Positions 1-13,546 of a DNA stretch of 35,738 nucleotides are shown one piece after another (the stretch's first letter is position 1; each line of letters opens with the position of its first letter). Both the position numbers and the translations under genes were made by a program. Source of the stretch: Smittium mucronatum (Eukaryota; Kickxellomycota; Harpellomycetes; Harpellales; Legeriomycetaceae); NCBI GenBank assembly GCA_001953115.1, contig LSSL01000298.1:1-35738 (forward strand), in the 5' to 3' direction. Under the pieces are notes generated by a model that saw nothing but the letters and a program-made list of their open reading frames with translations, did no database searches and was not told the DNA's origin.

Positions 1-1440
1 TCGGTATAATAATGAGCCAAAAGGGCTATTTTTCGCGCCAGGTTGATTTTTTTAACTTTTTTAAATAGTAAATAAATTTTGATTTTGATTTTTTTTTGGA
101 ATAGGTATTCAATTTTGATTAAACATGCATTTATTGGCAAAAGATGCCATCGATTAATTATTTTCCAATAAATGCAAATATTTCATCTATTTAAATCCCT
201 CAAAAAACATATATCTCTTAATGGCAAGATAAAATGCATAGTTGACTGTAAAGCAAGTCCCATTTTTACGTCCTCTTATAATAATCCGAGAGGATTAAAA
301 AAATCGGCAATGACTCGTTGATATGGAGATCATCCAAAAAATGCTAGTGACTAAAGAAATATTTAAAGAATTTTTCATAAATCATCTTAAATTTGAGTTT
401 AAAAATTATGCATATATATATACATCAAAATCCTCTTTTAATGGACAATTTATCTGTGCATTCAAAATATCTACTTGTTCTATTTTATGGAATTGGAGTA
501 ATGTTTATTCCCTTTAAAAAAAACACTTTTTGATTCAAAAAATGGAACAGTACGTAATCTCTGCATTAAAGAAAGACTGTGTTGACAAATATTTCGATAT
601 GATGAGTTCAATTATAAACTCAGATTTAATTTCAATTGAAAATTTTTAGGTAATTTAAATATTTGACGCAGTATTTATAGTTTCAGAATCTTGTGAGCAT
701 ATATCTTCATCGCGCCTGTGAGTATGGAAAAAGATGATCCATTTCAACTTTGACAATAGCATCAGCGACATATCTATGAAACTATCAAATCCCAAACTAG
801 AATGTATTAATAATTTTTAATTGGGATTTAGTGACATTGGTTTAGATTGTATAAACAGGTCCATTGATTTAAGAAAGGAAAATATGCTTAAAGTTACTAA
901 AAAAAAGACAAAGAAAAATTCAAGTGGCTTCCAGAAAAAAGCAAAAATGATTTTCAAAAATTATGAATGGGGTCTTGCAGTCATGTTTAATCATTTTGGA
1001 AAAATTAAATAATAATACTCGGTCATCAATCTTCCTTTTATATTTATAAAAGAGTATTCATAATAAATATACTTTTTTTAAAAAATTACTATATATTTAT
1101 TAAAATAAAAACAAGAAAAAATAGTTGAAATTTTTTAATGTAAGTGATATTATTTACAAAAAATCAAATTCAAAAATAAGGAATCTTTTTAACTAAAGAA
1201 TAAGAAGTTATATAAAACCATATTTTTTTAAAATTAAAATAAATCGCGGTTTATTTTCTAGGGTTGAAGGTAGATTATTTGGTTCGCAAAACAAATTGAT
1301 AAAACTTCAAAAAAAAAAGAATAAGATTTTATATTGGAAATAAATTAGGTTTTATAAAACTATTTATGCAAAAAGAAATATCACATGTATAACTTTATTG
1401 GCTAATAGTAACGGTAGTGCAAACAAAGATAAGGTAAACA
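1..1440. other. AT-rich stretch without a supportable gene
   Basis: The sequence is very AT-rich. The only open frames are a 64-codon frame at 323-517 and a 63-codon frame at 821-1012 that begins with TTG. Both are lysine-, asparagine- and phenylalanine-rich, show no motif I recognise, and are within the length expected by chance when stop codons are this frequent. An 11-base inverted repeat (127-137 and 165-175) is also of a size expected by chance. I see no gene here. Confidence 0.7.
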
Positions 1441-1467
1441 AATAATGTGTAGAAACCTGCGTATAAA

Positions 1468-1866
1468 TGGTGGTAGGAAAAAGGAATAAGGAAGAAATAA
1501 GAGGGTTTAGGGGAGAGTGAAGGAGAAATAAAACAAAAAGGAGGGTATTAATAGAATATTGATAAGAGGGGGTGGTATAAAAGAAGAATGGAGAAAGGAG
1601 AAAGTGAAAGTGTATTTATGCGAGAGGTTTCTGATAAAGGGGTGGGTTTATATATGAAGAAGTGAAGGGTCAGTATTTTTTAAAAGAAAAAATTATAAAG
1701 GGGGTCGAGGTTAAAAAAATGACTTAAAATTTTGATGGGAATATGAGTATATATTAAAAGAAATTCAAAAGAAATCAAAGGTAATTAGGAATTTAAAAAA
1801 CGGGGGAATTAAAAGGAGGATATTTTGAAAGATGATGGGGATGAAGAAAGAGATATTGAAGAAATT
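1468..1866 (+). other. Purine-rich, nearly C-free segment on the + strand
   Basis: The + strand is made almost entirely of A and G with some T. Counting by eye, 1501-1620 has 42 G and a single C. The asymmetry fades in from about 1468 and stops near 1866, after which ordinary AT-rich sequence resumes. Within it are many GAAG, GGAG and AGGG words but no exact tandem unit. It has no long open frame. Such polypurine tracts can form triplex or other non-B structures, but no function can be assigned from sequence alone. Confidence 0.75.
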
Positions 1867-4303
1867 GTACTTAAATTAGATGTGTTAAACCATCAAAAAA
1901 CTTTTATTTTTATTTATTTTCTATATTATCGACCATTTCTTATTATGCTCTAAATATAATCCAACGTTTGCATAAATTTAAAATCTGGTTTATTGAATCA
2001 TTTTTATTTTAGGGGGTATTTACTGAAAAAAATTGTTTTCATTATGTTTTTTTTATCTTTTTATTCGTTATCAGAAAACCGATTTTTCATTATGCACGAA
2101 TTATAATCTATAATTCATTCATAATTCGCGAATATTTGATACCTAAAAACGGATAATTTTTTTTAAAAAAAGGTTTTATCTAAAACTTAATTTCTTATTT
2201 TCTTATCGCGATTTTTTTAATCGGGATTTCACATAATTTGATGGTTTCCTTTACTGTGATTTAAGCAATTTCTTTAAAAAAAAAAGCAAAACTCCACATT
2301 TTTTAAATATATAACCTGTAAAATGGATCTAAATTTTTCTAGAAAAATAAAAGGATGAGAATATTTATATCCCATCAAATAAAAATATATTCTGGTTAGT
2401 TTACTTGCACAATAAGATTTATTACTCCAATAAATTTTTTTTTGAATAATTAAAAAAATAAAAATAAATTATATATTCGTTACCAATTAAACTCGTGCTA
2501 TAAATGATAATCGGAAAAAATTATATAAATAAAAATGTTACAAAATGTAGTGAAATATAGCGAGATTTCATGTTTTGCTAAAAATGAATCGAATTTCGCG
2601 ATGAATTATACTTTTATTGGTAGCTTTATCTACTTAAATTTTTATTGCTATAAATTAGCTCTAATGTTTTGGAAATATGTATTTTTTAATTAATAACACT
2701 TTTATATTTTTTCGATATATCCGTTTTATAAAATCTAAAAAAAATATTGGTGTTTCATTTATAAAAAAATATAATTTGTGAATAGGTTTACAACTTTTTA
2801 AAAGAATTAGAAAAATGGCGAGCATTGAATAAAATTTGCTATTATTTTTAATAGATTGTTATATTATAATTACTGTGTTAATTCTTAATATTTTTTTTTA
2901 TTTAAATATAAATTAACTTTTTTGAAATATCAGTATTTTTTATCAAAAAAGATTAATTTTGATGTTTTCGCAAATCTCTAAGATTTTTAGTGATAAGTGA
3001 TTGTTATTTTTGCGCTTATTAATCTATATGAATTTTAAAAAGCTACAGAAGAAATCCAAAAATAAGTGAAATCAATGTTATAAAATTATTTTAAAATCCG
3101 CTTTTTATTTACAGTTATAAATACAGTTTTATTTTTATTTTTATTTTCAGAATTATTTTACATATTTTCGATTTATGTGTTATTAATTCTTAATACGCGA
3201 AGTAATTATACCAATTATTCGATTAACCTTGATATTGGACACTTCAATATTAAAGTTTAAATATCTCTCTAAGATAAAGGATAAATTTAATTGATTATAT
3301 TGAATTTTGATTGCAAAAGAAGTCTTTATATTTAAATTTAATAGATCCAGTAATCTTTTATATTTCTATTTATAAGGTGATTTTTAAATTTTACTATAGA
3401 AAAAGTTTTAAACAGAAAAAAAACTCTAGTTTTGAAGATTATTTCCCGCTTATTTTACTTTGATTATAACTTAATTAATTCTAATTTTCATTCAATTTAT
3501 AAATATGTATCATTTAAATTTTAGAAAATTAAAATAAACGATACATAAAAAGAATGAAATATTAAATAAAAATCGGATTAATTATTATTGATTTCTTTTA
3601 ATTCTTAGAATTTTAGATCTTAATTAATACTATTTTGTTTTAAGAAAATATTCCAAATAATTCTTTATAAAAAAAAGTATCACATCATCAATTTTGGACT
3701 TCGTCTATTTTTTAATTCATTCATATTATCTAATAAAGTCGTAAAAATATTAAAACTGGAGAAATTTTTTTTATGAATTAATTGGTCAATAAAAAATAAA
3801 AAATATCTTATCAAGAATCAATTCATACACAGTCGTATTAATTTGATATTACTTCTATTAATATTTAACTTTTTTTATCTCCAGACTTTCATAACATTTT
3901 TATAGAGTGAGTTAAAAGTTTCAAGTGTACTCCAATTCAAGTTTTTTATTTCATATTCAGCGAGGTATTAAAATATCTTGAAAACAAAAATGTATTAAAT
4001 TTAGATATATCAGGGAAAATATTGTAATAAATTATGTTAAACCAATTAGATATCCCAACTATGTGATTTTTTTTATTTATATCTAGTTAATTGGGGAATC
4101 TTTTTTATCCACAGCGAATTACAATATATGATTAAATTTATTTAAATATATGCCTAAGAGGTTGTTAATAAGTTATAATATAAAATTCAGATATTAAAGC
4201 TTTAAAAAATGGCCAATAAATTCTATAAATGTTTTAGAATCAAGGGAATGGAATTCATAAAAAAATTATTTTCTCCGTAATCAAATTGACTGTTAATATG
4301 TGA

Positions 4304-4324
4304 GATTATAGATTATAGATTATA
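4304..4324 (+). repeat. Three tandem copies of GATTATA
   Basis: Three perfect head-to-tail copies of the 7-base unit GATTATA. It is a short tandem repeat in AT-rich DNA and probably arose by slippage. Confidence 0.8.
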
Positions 4325-5819
4325 AAGGCTTTTTTTTACTGTGTAATCAATGGCCGATTTATTTTGATACAAGTTAATATTAAGTATTGAATTATTTATT
4401 GTATGAAAAATAATCTCTTTTGATATTGAATTATTAAGATCAGAAATAAAAATTGTAAAAGTTTAAATGGATGATTAACCCCCGAATTCGCAATACATAT
4501 CATCCAAAGTGGAGATATAATAATTGTAAAATACACCCTTGTGATAAATCAGAGAAAAAAATTATTAAAATTATAAGGCTGATGTAAACAATTAAAAATC
4601 ATAGATTTATGATTTTGAGCATTGTCAAAAAAAAAATCGATTAAATAACTCATTTTAGCTCTTTTTAAACTATTTATAAGAAAATTTAAGATCATTCTGA
4701 AAATCTGATTTGATAAAAGTCTAAACTCTATCTATTTCGAAAAACCATGGAATGTGAATTAATCAAAACAGCTATATTAATTTAAAACATTAAGATCCAT
4801 TATTTTAAATTTACTGATTAGCTTTAAATATAAATGGAAATTTTCCTGCCTAATAGCATATCTCCGGTAAGGGAAAAAAGATTTCTTTTAACCATATGGA
4901 TTTATTATTATATCATAATAGCAAATTAAGGATTAATCTTTCTGCTGAGTTCATTTTTTTCTATCTATACTACAAAAAAGCAATATATAAGAATATTTGA
5001 AGCTTACTAAATATTTTTGGCATATTTTCATCCCGAAATTATCATTATGGGATTTAAACAACTCTGTACATAAAAAAAACGCCCATAATCTTAACCTTAA
5101 AACTCATCATCATTTCTTTGAATTATTGATAAATACGTACCAGTCAATTTCTTCAATAAAATATTTTAAACTACCCGCAAGATCCGAGAAGGTTTTTTAT
5201 ATTTTAAAAGGTGAATATTCCAGACTATTCTCCTTCAAGCATATTTTTTTACAAGGAATTTATTTATAATATTTAAATTCTAGAAAAAACTAAAATAAAA
5301 ATGCAATAAGAGGAAATAAAAAATTTCATCCCACTACCATATGTTACTCTAGTGACTCCGTAACTACTTAATTTTGGTTCAAGAGAGCTTTAAGCACGCT
5401 ATCCATTGTTCTTTGTTTGTTATAAGAATTTTTTTTCTGAATTTGACCTGTTTCCAAAATGATACAACCATATTTATTTTTTATTATTGTGGGGTCTCTG
5501 TATAAGAGTAGATATCACGTATTTTAAATTTTTAGTTCATGTTTTTGCTCTTTTTTTCATAAAAAATCCACTACTGCTATTGCATTTAACACATTCTGCG
5601 ACGAAGATAGAAACTATTTTGTGTTTTCCTTTCTTTTGAATGAAAACTTTGCCACTTAAAGCTATTATTGTAGCTTTATTTGATGTGGTTGTTTCGTGGG
5701 TATCAATCACATAAAGCTGCTTATAAGAAGAAGAAGGATTTTAAACAAAACATTATATAGTTTAAGTTTTAAGTTTTCATTTTATTTTCCCCTTCATTTA
5801 AAATAAATGCAATATTTAC

Positions 5820-5844
5820 AATAATAAATAATAATAATAATAAA
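5820..5844 (+). repeat. AAT trinucleotide microsatellite
   Basis: Runs of ATA/AAT units, nearly perfect, in intergenic AT-rich sequence. No gene is nearby. Confidence 0.75.
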
Positions 5845-8058
5845 GATTTTTTCTAAATTTTCATCTGTGAATTTTTTAAAAAAAATTAAAGTGGGTTAGA
5901 CTCAATATAAATTTGATCCGGTAGAGATTTTTTTTTTTCAACGCTCAAATTTCTTACAATTATTTCCTAAGAGAAACAATAATTCATGAATTTAATATGG
6001 TCAAAATTGGTGCCAGATTCGAAAGAAAAAAATAATGCTCCCGAGAATCCAATAATATGAGAGCTTTTCTTTCATTAAATTTTCACATTAGCCAAATGAT
6101 TCGAAATAAAGGGACCTCTTAACACCTAAAATGCTATAAAAAATATAAAAATACCTAAAATTTGGTTTTTTTCGAGTTCATTGATATCAAGCTCCAAAAA
6201 TTTTATTCATTAAAGAGGTTGTATGGTGTGGATACTGTTTATATCAAAACATTTATATGCTCGAATGGTTTTTTTGAGGTTTATTGGCATCTAAAATTCC
6301 ATTTTAATTTTTTTAATTCCGTTGATTATATATCATCAAAAAAAAATATTACCAAACTAAGTCTCTAAATGTAAATATAAATTTTCTTCTAAAATAAATA
6401 CATTCTTTTGTTATAAAAAAAGTATCAAATGCTTAAGATAAAAATTAAAATCGAAAAATGATCCGAGAATGTTTTTTTTAATCACTCGGTCTTTGGATAC
6501 TAAATAATGGTTTGATTATTTATGAGAATAGTTTTGCAATCCGATTTTGCGAAGCTCTTGCATCTAAAAATTAACTAATTGATATTAAATTAACGAAAAT
6601 TAAGTATTTTTATTTTATCTAAGATAAGAAAACAGCCTACTTAACCTAATTTAATTATACTGCCGACTGATTAATTTAAGAAAAGTTTACCATTCCCAAT
6701 CTTAGATAATGGAAATTAAACCCCTTATTTTTTATACATCTTCAAAGCATCTTAAAAAGTATCGAAATAAAATATTTTAATTCTAAATAAACTAAACTAA
6801 ATTCTGTTGTGATTTATTTTTAAGAGGGAAAAAATCAAAAGAAATCATTTCCAACTTTAATTTTAAAAAATATTCATAAATTTACGCATAAAAATCTAAA
6901 ATATGGACTCAAAAATCGCTTTATATAATTTTGAAATGATGGTAAATATATTGGGGAAAATAATAAAATCACTATTTAAATATAAAGATAATATAATCAC
7001 ACTCTTTACTAAAAGTCATAAGTCTTTGAATAACCGAAATCTCGAAATTTTTAATGAAAATAAAAATAAAAATAGTGTATTTGTACTATGTAAAACTCAT
7101 TTTAAGATAAAAAAAAAAATTGAAATAGATTGTTGCAATTATTTCTAAACCTCTTCTATAATAATATTTGTTTATTTATTTATTCTTATATTAGAGCAAG
7201 CTTAAAGTATTTTAGCAAGTTTTTCTTTATATTTAGTGAATTTATGAATCTAAAGTGAATTTGATTAGTTTAAGATCAAATAAATAACGAATAAGATAAT
7301 TTCTTCCGATGTAATACCCTAATTAAATATTCACAAAAAGTACCAAATTTAAAAATATAATTCCTTCAGGAAAAAGTAAAAGTTCAAAAGATCTATAATA
7401 TTATGCCGTTAAGGTTTCTTTAAACTCAATTGAATTTCTTCTGAGTATTTTTTGAATATTAGTAAATTATGAAAATATCTGGCTCAATAACTAGCTTCAT
7501 ATTTTAAACAAACAAGGCTTAAAATTGACATTCTGCCTTTGCATAAAGCAATTGAGGCTCTCTCTGGTCAAAAAAAACACCTACACTTGTAAACAATTTT
7601 TTATCAAGAAAAGGGATCCGGGAGATGATAATTATTTTTAGCAACACCAAATATACTGATGAAAAAAAAAAAAAGAATAAATTCAGGGCCATTGCACAAT
7701 AAGGACCCAGCCGATTTTACAAAAAAATTTATAGAATATCTTTAAAAAAATCCATAATTATCTAATAAATGCAGTTTTTTCAGTAAAACGGAAAATAAAC
7801 TGATTCTCCCAATTATTTTTTTGAATATTTAAAATTAGAAACATATATAAAAATTATTAAAACCCACCCCGAAACCAAACTGAAACTTTGATTTATATCT
7901 TCATTCCAGAAATATTCTAAATTGAGAAAACAAATGAAAGATGTGTATCCAATATTTATGGTGGGAAAAAATAAAAATATTAGATCTGTAAGTATCTCAG
8001 ATCAATATTTCAAAGATTTGGAAAAACTACACAGGCTAAAAGGGGAAATTTAATTACT

Positions 8059-8068
<10 letters not shown>

Positions 8069-8089
<21 letters not shown>

Positions 8090-8091
8090 TT
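8069..8091 (+). repeat. ATT trinucleotide microsatellite
   Basis: About seven to eight perfect ATT units directly after a poly(A) run. It is a simple slippage-type repeat. Confidence 0.85.
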
Positions 8092-8592
8092 AAAAATCAG
8101 GCAATATCGGGCTTGTAAATATTGTACCGCTGGTTTCGCATTCAAATAATTTTATAATAAGGATATTTTTTATAAAAATAAGATCTGCGGAATTCCAGTC
8201 AAAAAAAACACCAAATTATATTCTAAAAGCCCAATTTATAATTTACGCTTTGTATTTTTGTGCAAAGAAGTTGGTGCCGATTTTAAATAAAGATAATTTA
8301 ACCATTTTTATGTAATTCTGAGCCATGATTCCAAATACATTTTTTAATTCCAATTAAATCTCTTAAAATTCCATTTACTGATGGTGTTGGCGATTTTCAT
8401 TTATTTTTTGACTCTGGTTCTCATTTCAAATCTCATTAACTTCTGTATATCATTTTTTTATTTAAATTTCTATTTTTAAAGAAATTTTTTCTATCAATTT
8501 TTTCACAAGTATCACGGGAAAGTTTTCATAAGCGGCGCTTTGGTATTTTTTTAGAAATATATCAATTATATTTATTATTTTTTATTTATTTA

Positions 8593-8615
8593 TTTTTTTT
8601 TTTTTAAAAAAAAAA
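8593..8615. repeat. Poly(T)-poly(A) palindrome
   Basis: Thirteen T are followed immediately by ten A, giving a perfect self-complementary sequence of at least 20 bases. Similar T/A palindromes occur at 23097-23117 and 24169-24190. Such tracts are rigid, disfavour nucleosomes and can extrude as hairpins. Confidence 0.8.
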
Positions 8616-8815
8616 GATACTTTGTGTGTGATATTTGTCAAGATGGTTCCCTAAAGCAAAATTTGAAATGATTGGATTTATAATTACGGGTTAATATCAG
8701 TTGTATATTAAGTTAATAGCAGAGAAATATCGCTTAATTCAGAATATAAATAGAGATAGAATCCAATAACTGTATGAAGCGTATTTTAATTAAAATTTTC
8801 AAGTCTTGTATTTCA

Positions 8816-9013
8816 ATTTGGGATTCGGTTTATGTTATTTTCTGGCTTCAAATCAGCACCCTTTTTCAGAAGCATCATCGAACTCTCGTGGAAAATTTCG
8901 GGGGAAGGGGGGGGAGAAGGGTGAGTATAAACGGCTTAATAAAGATTCAATTCCTGAAAGCTTGCTACCTCGGATTCAGTTTAGCCCGTGATGGGTCATC
9001 TAGGTCAAAATAA
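8816..9013 (+). other. GC-richer island with G-run cluster; possible decayed coding fragment
   Basis: This stretch is clearly less AT-rich than its surroundings. Two overlapping + frames stay open (one 8774-9013, the other 8806-8991). Both read through the G-run cluster as Gly/Arg/Lys-rich peptide: FGGRGGRR in one frame, FRGKGGEKGEY in the other. The first frame's ATG lies at 8774. Gly/Arg-rich segments occur in RNA-binding proteins and in gag-like proteins of retroelements, so a degraded retroelement piece is conceivable. However, the peptide is largely dictated by the G runs and neither frame has a recognisable domain. I do not call a gene. Confidence 0.35.
8900..8921 (+). repeat. G-run cluster with quadruplex potential
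   Basis: Five G, two A, eight G, AGAA and three G. The eight-G run can supply two tracts, so four G-tracts with short loops are available on the + strand. It stands out strongly in sequence where G is otherwise scarce. Confidence 0.7.
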
Positions 9014-9740
9014 GCAATAGCTAAGGATTTTACTCATCTGGAATATTTTTTGTATGGGATATTAACTCCTGATTTTTAAAATTCACAAACTTAGTTTTTT
9101 AAAAAATATTTATAATAGTATTTTTTTTTATTTATGAACAGGTGTTTGGTTTCATAAAATTTCCGAAATCCTGGGTTTAATATTAACTTCAGTTTGGCAA
9201 TGAAGAAAAAATTCAACTTTTGATTTCTCTGGAAGCTTCTTCGGATACCTTTAAAACCATATTTTCAGTTCTATCCGGATTCATTTTTCAGTAAAAAATT
9301 ATTATTTAAAATTAATGATTTTTATGTTTGTTTTTTTTCAATTTATTATTTTTCAGGTTTGTGTTTTTTAATATTTTTTATATTATAGTATTTTTAGTTA
9401 TAAATCAATTTAGTAATATCTCAAATATATATATGTTTAATTAGATGCGACCCATTATGGATGTGGTCTTTTTTTAGTATATGTGATCCTTAAGTGACTG
9501 CGATCTTTTTTATGATTATTTTGGACATATGTGGTTTTGAACCGTATTTTAATTGCTTAAAATTATTTAAAATGTAATTATCATCGAATAAAAACTTTTT
9601 TGTCATTTTAGGGAAACTACTTGAACAGAAATTAATTTTTGTGGTTATGATTTTAAAATGTGTTCGACTAAATTCTAATCATTAGATCAATGAGATAAAT
9701 TACTCTTCAAGAAAAAAATTACATTTAGAAAATGGTAGAA

Positions 9741-9757
9741 AATAATAATAATAATAG
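9741..9757 (+). repeat. AAT trinucleotide microsatellite
   Basis: Five near-perfect AAT units in intergenic AT-rich sequence. Confidence 0.7.
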
Positions 9758-11900
9758 ACCCTTAATTTTTATTATCTATCAGTATTCAGGAACGGAAGAA
9801 GTCTAATAGAGATAATAGTAGAGCCTAAACGCATAAAAATGATTAACTATATATTAGCTTGATATTGATGAGTATGTAGTGCTTTAATCCAATATTTGCA
9901 TAAAGTATGAAAAAGATGGTATTTTTTTGGAAGATGAACATTAAATCTTTAACAAAATTTGCGAGGTTAAAGATTGGTATTAATTTTTTATCTAGATTTT
10001 TTCAAAAAAAAATTCAAATTATACATATTTATTTTTTATAATTAATTAACATGCATTTATTGGGATTTTAATTTAATGGATATATTATTGGATAATTTAA
10101 AAAATTCACTCGATAATAATTTATTAATGTTATACAATGATAGCATTCAAAAAATTGGATCACAATCACATAGGGATTAAATTCACCAAAAAAATAAATC
10201 ACTTCCACATGAGGACCGTATCCTCATACAAAAAATGCATTAAACTTATTTTCATCAGTTCCGTATGATTTCAACAATTCAAATTTACAGTAAAATATGC
10301 AAAATTGATTATATTTTTGGAAATAAAAAAAATTATTAGTCTATTGTGGCTTTCGGGCCGACTTTTCTTCTCTATTTAACTCTTAAACCATTTCCGGGCT
10401 ATATTTTTTCGCTTAATAAAAACATAATTTTTTTTACGTATTATATGGCTACACATATCATGATATTTTATTTTACAACACTTATCTTTTAATATTTATT
10501 ATTTAGAACAAGCAACACTAAAAAAATTATTTTAATTTCTCATTTATTAAACGATACTGGGCTGTTATTTAAATAGATGTGGTAAGTTTATTAATCTGGT
10601 TCTTTGAAGATTATTTTGGGATTGAGATTTATCTTGTAGTAATTTTGAGAATCGGGGTAAAATAATTGAAGCTGAAGATTCACTTTTAGCATATTTTGGC
10701 ATTTTATCTAATTTATTGGGTTATATTATCAAATTTGAAGCCACAATGATAATAAAGGAATTTTTTTTAAATTAGAAAAAAAATGAAGGAAAATATTTCC
10801 AGTTTCAACTTTCGATAACAAAAAGTCTTTTTTTTTTAAACTGTTTGATGTTTTTTTGTACTCTAATTTAGCAAAACCGATTTAGATTAATATATAATTA
10901 AAACGCAAAAATGAGAAGAATAGAAATTTTATTGAAAAATATAATGTGGTAAAATTAAAAAAAATAAAATAAAATAACTAACTTACTGTGATTAAAAAAA
11001 AGGTGTTATAAATCGAAAGGATAAAAATATTAATAATTGTGGAATAGGATATTTTAAAGCTAATTTCAAATTTAAAGTGGGTCATATATATATGCTTGTG
11101 AATAAGAGGATGCAAAGTATTGAAAATCGATACAAAATTATGTAAATCGATTCAAAATACACCATTAAATACCAAATCAGGAGATTAGATCTAATTTAAC
11201 CAAAAAAAATTTGTAGAATAATAAAAAAATTGTTTAGCTTTTTCTATTAAGGATAGTTTATTAAAGATGGAGATATTAGATAAAACATCATAAAAAATAT
11301 TTACAGCTACCAATACATAAATTAATTTGCCTGTCTAGTATTATAGTAGCACAATAAATTTGATTCTTTTTTATTTTGAGATTTTTTTATAATACATTTC
11401 TCTTATTCAAGGATTTTTTAAAGATATAATATCAATGGCTTTTTTTGTAAAAAATAATAAAATTGATTAAAATATACGCAATAATGCCTGATATACCGAA
11501 AATTATTCATTTTCTTCGAAAATGAAAATCTTTACGAATAGAAAACTAAAATAATATCTTCAAAAAAATTTCTTTTTAAAAATAAAAAACTTCTGTAGTT
11601 TTGTTCTATTAAAAGGGCGGATGAATACTATTTCGGAATAAATAAAGTATATACTGCTTTTAATAACAACAAAATCTGCATTTTATTAACACCAGAGACA
11701 AATTAAAAGATTTTTGTACTTAAATTAAACACTGAAGGGGTAAATTAACGTGGGAAATCAAAAAAAAAAAAACTTAATACAAATTAATTACAACCCCAAA
11801 TAAAAATATATATATTGTACTCGACAGATTTAGAAAATACACAAAAAGAAAAGGAATAATAAAAAAAGCTTGATAAGCTAGTACCTGAATATAGATGGTG

Positions 11901-11916
11901 ATATATATATATATAA
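11901..11916 (+). repeat. AT dinucleotide microsatellite
   Basis: Eight AT units in a row. It is a self-complementary simple repeat. Confidence 0.75.
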
Positions 11917-13546
11917 TACAGAGATACTTCAAAAAATGATTTTTAAATCATGATATTGACTCAAGTAAGTTTTAAAGTAAATTTTCCCTTCATTTTTTAT
12001 TTTTTTGCAAATTTTAGGTTATATAAATATATTAAATAGTTAAAGTTTCTTTTAAGTCTAGAATTTTTTTCGAAAAATATTAGCTTATTGACCTCAGTCA
12101 TCCTGTAATAATTGTTTTAGTTGATGCAACCAAAATGTTCATGGTGAAAAGGATCACTATTTTATAAAAGGAGTCATTTGAAACACGGTTATGTGTATTA
12201 AATAGCCCCCGTAAAGAAATATAATCTGAAATATTTTTATTGAATCTGTTTAATTTAATCACGTATTCATCCTCATCAATAGAAAGCGCGATAATTTTTT
12301 TCAACCTTTTTGAATCGGAGTGCATTGTTGGACCAATTTTTTTAAAAATATAAGAGAAAAAAAATTGTATCTATTAATTCAGAAATGAAGGAAATTTTCC
12401 ATATGAGATAATATTCCTTCGTATTTTTAATATCAGAATATTATTTCATATATTCTTAAATTTGATTTTTTCTAAAATTTCAAATACCAGTGGAGCTTTT
12501 CAGTTTTATGATTAATTTTTTAAAAATCAAGTTAAAATTGAAAATAATTGGTTTGAAGGTTGTAATTTTTCTGTCCAATTAAAAAAAATTGTCTCGAGCA
12601 ATTGAAATTAAATAAAAAATCATTTGATTATTTTTTATATATGAGCGAAAATGTATATAATTTAAGCTTAGAAAAATAAATAAATTAGAATTAGATATGC
12701 GGAAATATGATGAAATAAAATTTACCGTCGATAAAGATGCAGTAAATTATTATAATATTTCAAACGATTAAAATAAGTCAGATTATATATTTTCGGATTC
12801 ACCTACAACTAATTAATGGGTTTTTTTAATACAAAAGAATAATTTAAAGGATTTTATTTCGGCTTTCGGGAATATGAAGAAATCTAAAATGATATTTTTT
12901 TAATAAATTTATTTTTAAATTTATTAAAATCGAACAAAGCTTTCTGCAGCTATTACGGGGGGTTTAAATTTAAAAAATGCTACCACTTGTACCATTTTAA
13001 AGAAATTGATTTGGGGTTCTGCGGTTATAAATTTGAATTTTTTTTTATCGAAAAAGAGAGTAAGAGGGATAACTAAAAACATTGAAAAAAACTCTTTTAA
13101 TTCAGATAATATACTAAAGAAATTGATTCTACTCTTTAAACAAAAATTCCAAAGTTTATTTGAAAATAAATCCACATATTAAAATATATTGAAGTTAAAA
13201 TAATTATATAGCGGTATCTGATTTGGATATTTAAGAAAGCTACTTAATATAACCTCAATAAAATAGAAAGTTTATTTGATTGTAAAATATTTTAAAACTT
13301 GAAATGTTTAAATTATTGAATTTCAATCAAAAATTCGTTTACTGCACCTAAATTCTGAATTCCGCAATACCTCCAACCCCAATGAATATTAAATAGAAAT
13401 TTTTTGAATCAAAATAAAATAAAAATCGCTTTTCTATATGTATAAAAAATACGAATATACATAAATTCCTACTATTTTTTTTAAAAAAAGGATATATAGA
13501 GAAGATATATTAAATAATATTTAGGATTTTCTGAGCTTTATTCCAT

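Larger units (their letters stand above)
1867..8815. other. AT-rich gene desert
   Basis: About 7 kb of AT-rich sequence with homopolymer A and T tracts, short microsatellites and scattered stop codons in all frames. The longest open frames (4997-5269 with a TTG start; 6162-6368; 6903-7148) have amino acid content that simply reflects AT richness and no recognisable domain. A slightly less AT-rich patch at about 5340-5740 has a 67-codon open frame on the minus strand (5537-5740) without an ATG near its beginning; it contains a CVKC pair but no family I can name with confidence. I call no gene here. Confidence 0.65.

Noticed and set aside
4997..5269. A 90-codon frame, the longest in the desert
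   Set aside because: It starts with TTG and has no motif. With stop codons near 9 percent of random codons at this composition, about one frame of this length is expected by chance in the window.
5537..5640. Resemblance of the CVKC stretch to the zinc-ribbon region of eIF2-beta
   Set aside because: Only a few scattered residues agree, the second cysteine pair is absent and a stop follows. Not enough to name a family.
4474..8695. A TTAACCC at 4474 and a GGGTTAA near 8689 as ends of a second TTAA element
   Set aside because: The sequences next to these words are not inverted copies of each other and the distance has no supporting coding content.
122..10063. A shared 16-base word (around 122-137 and 10048-10063) and an inverted copy of its core at 165-175
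   Set aside because: By rough estimate, repeats of this length are expected by chance in sequence this AT-rich, and the flanks do not match.
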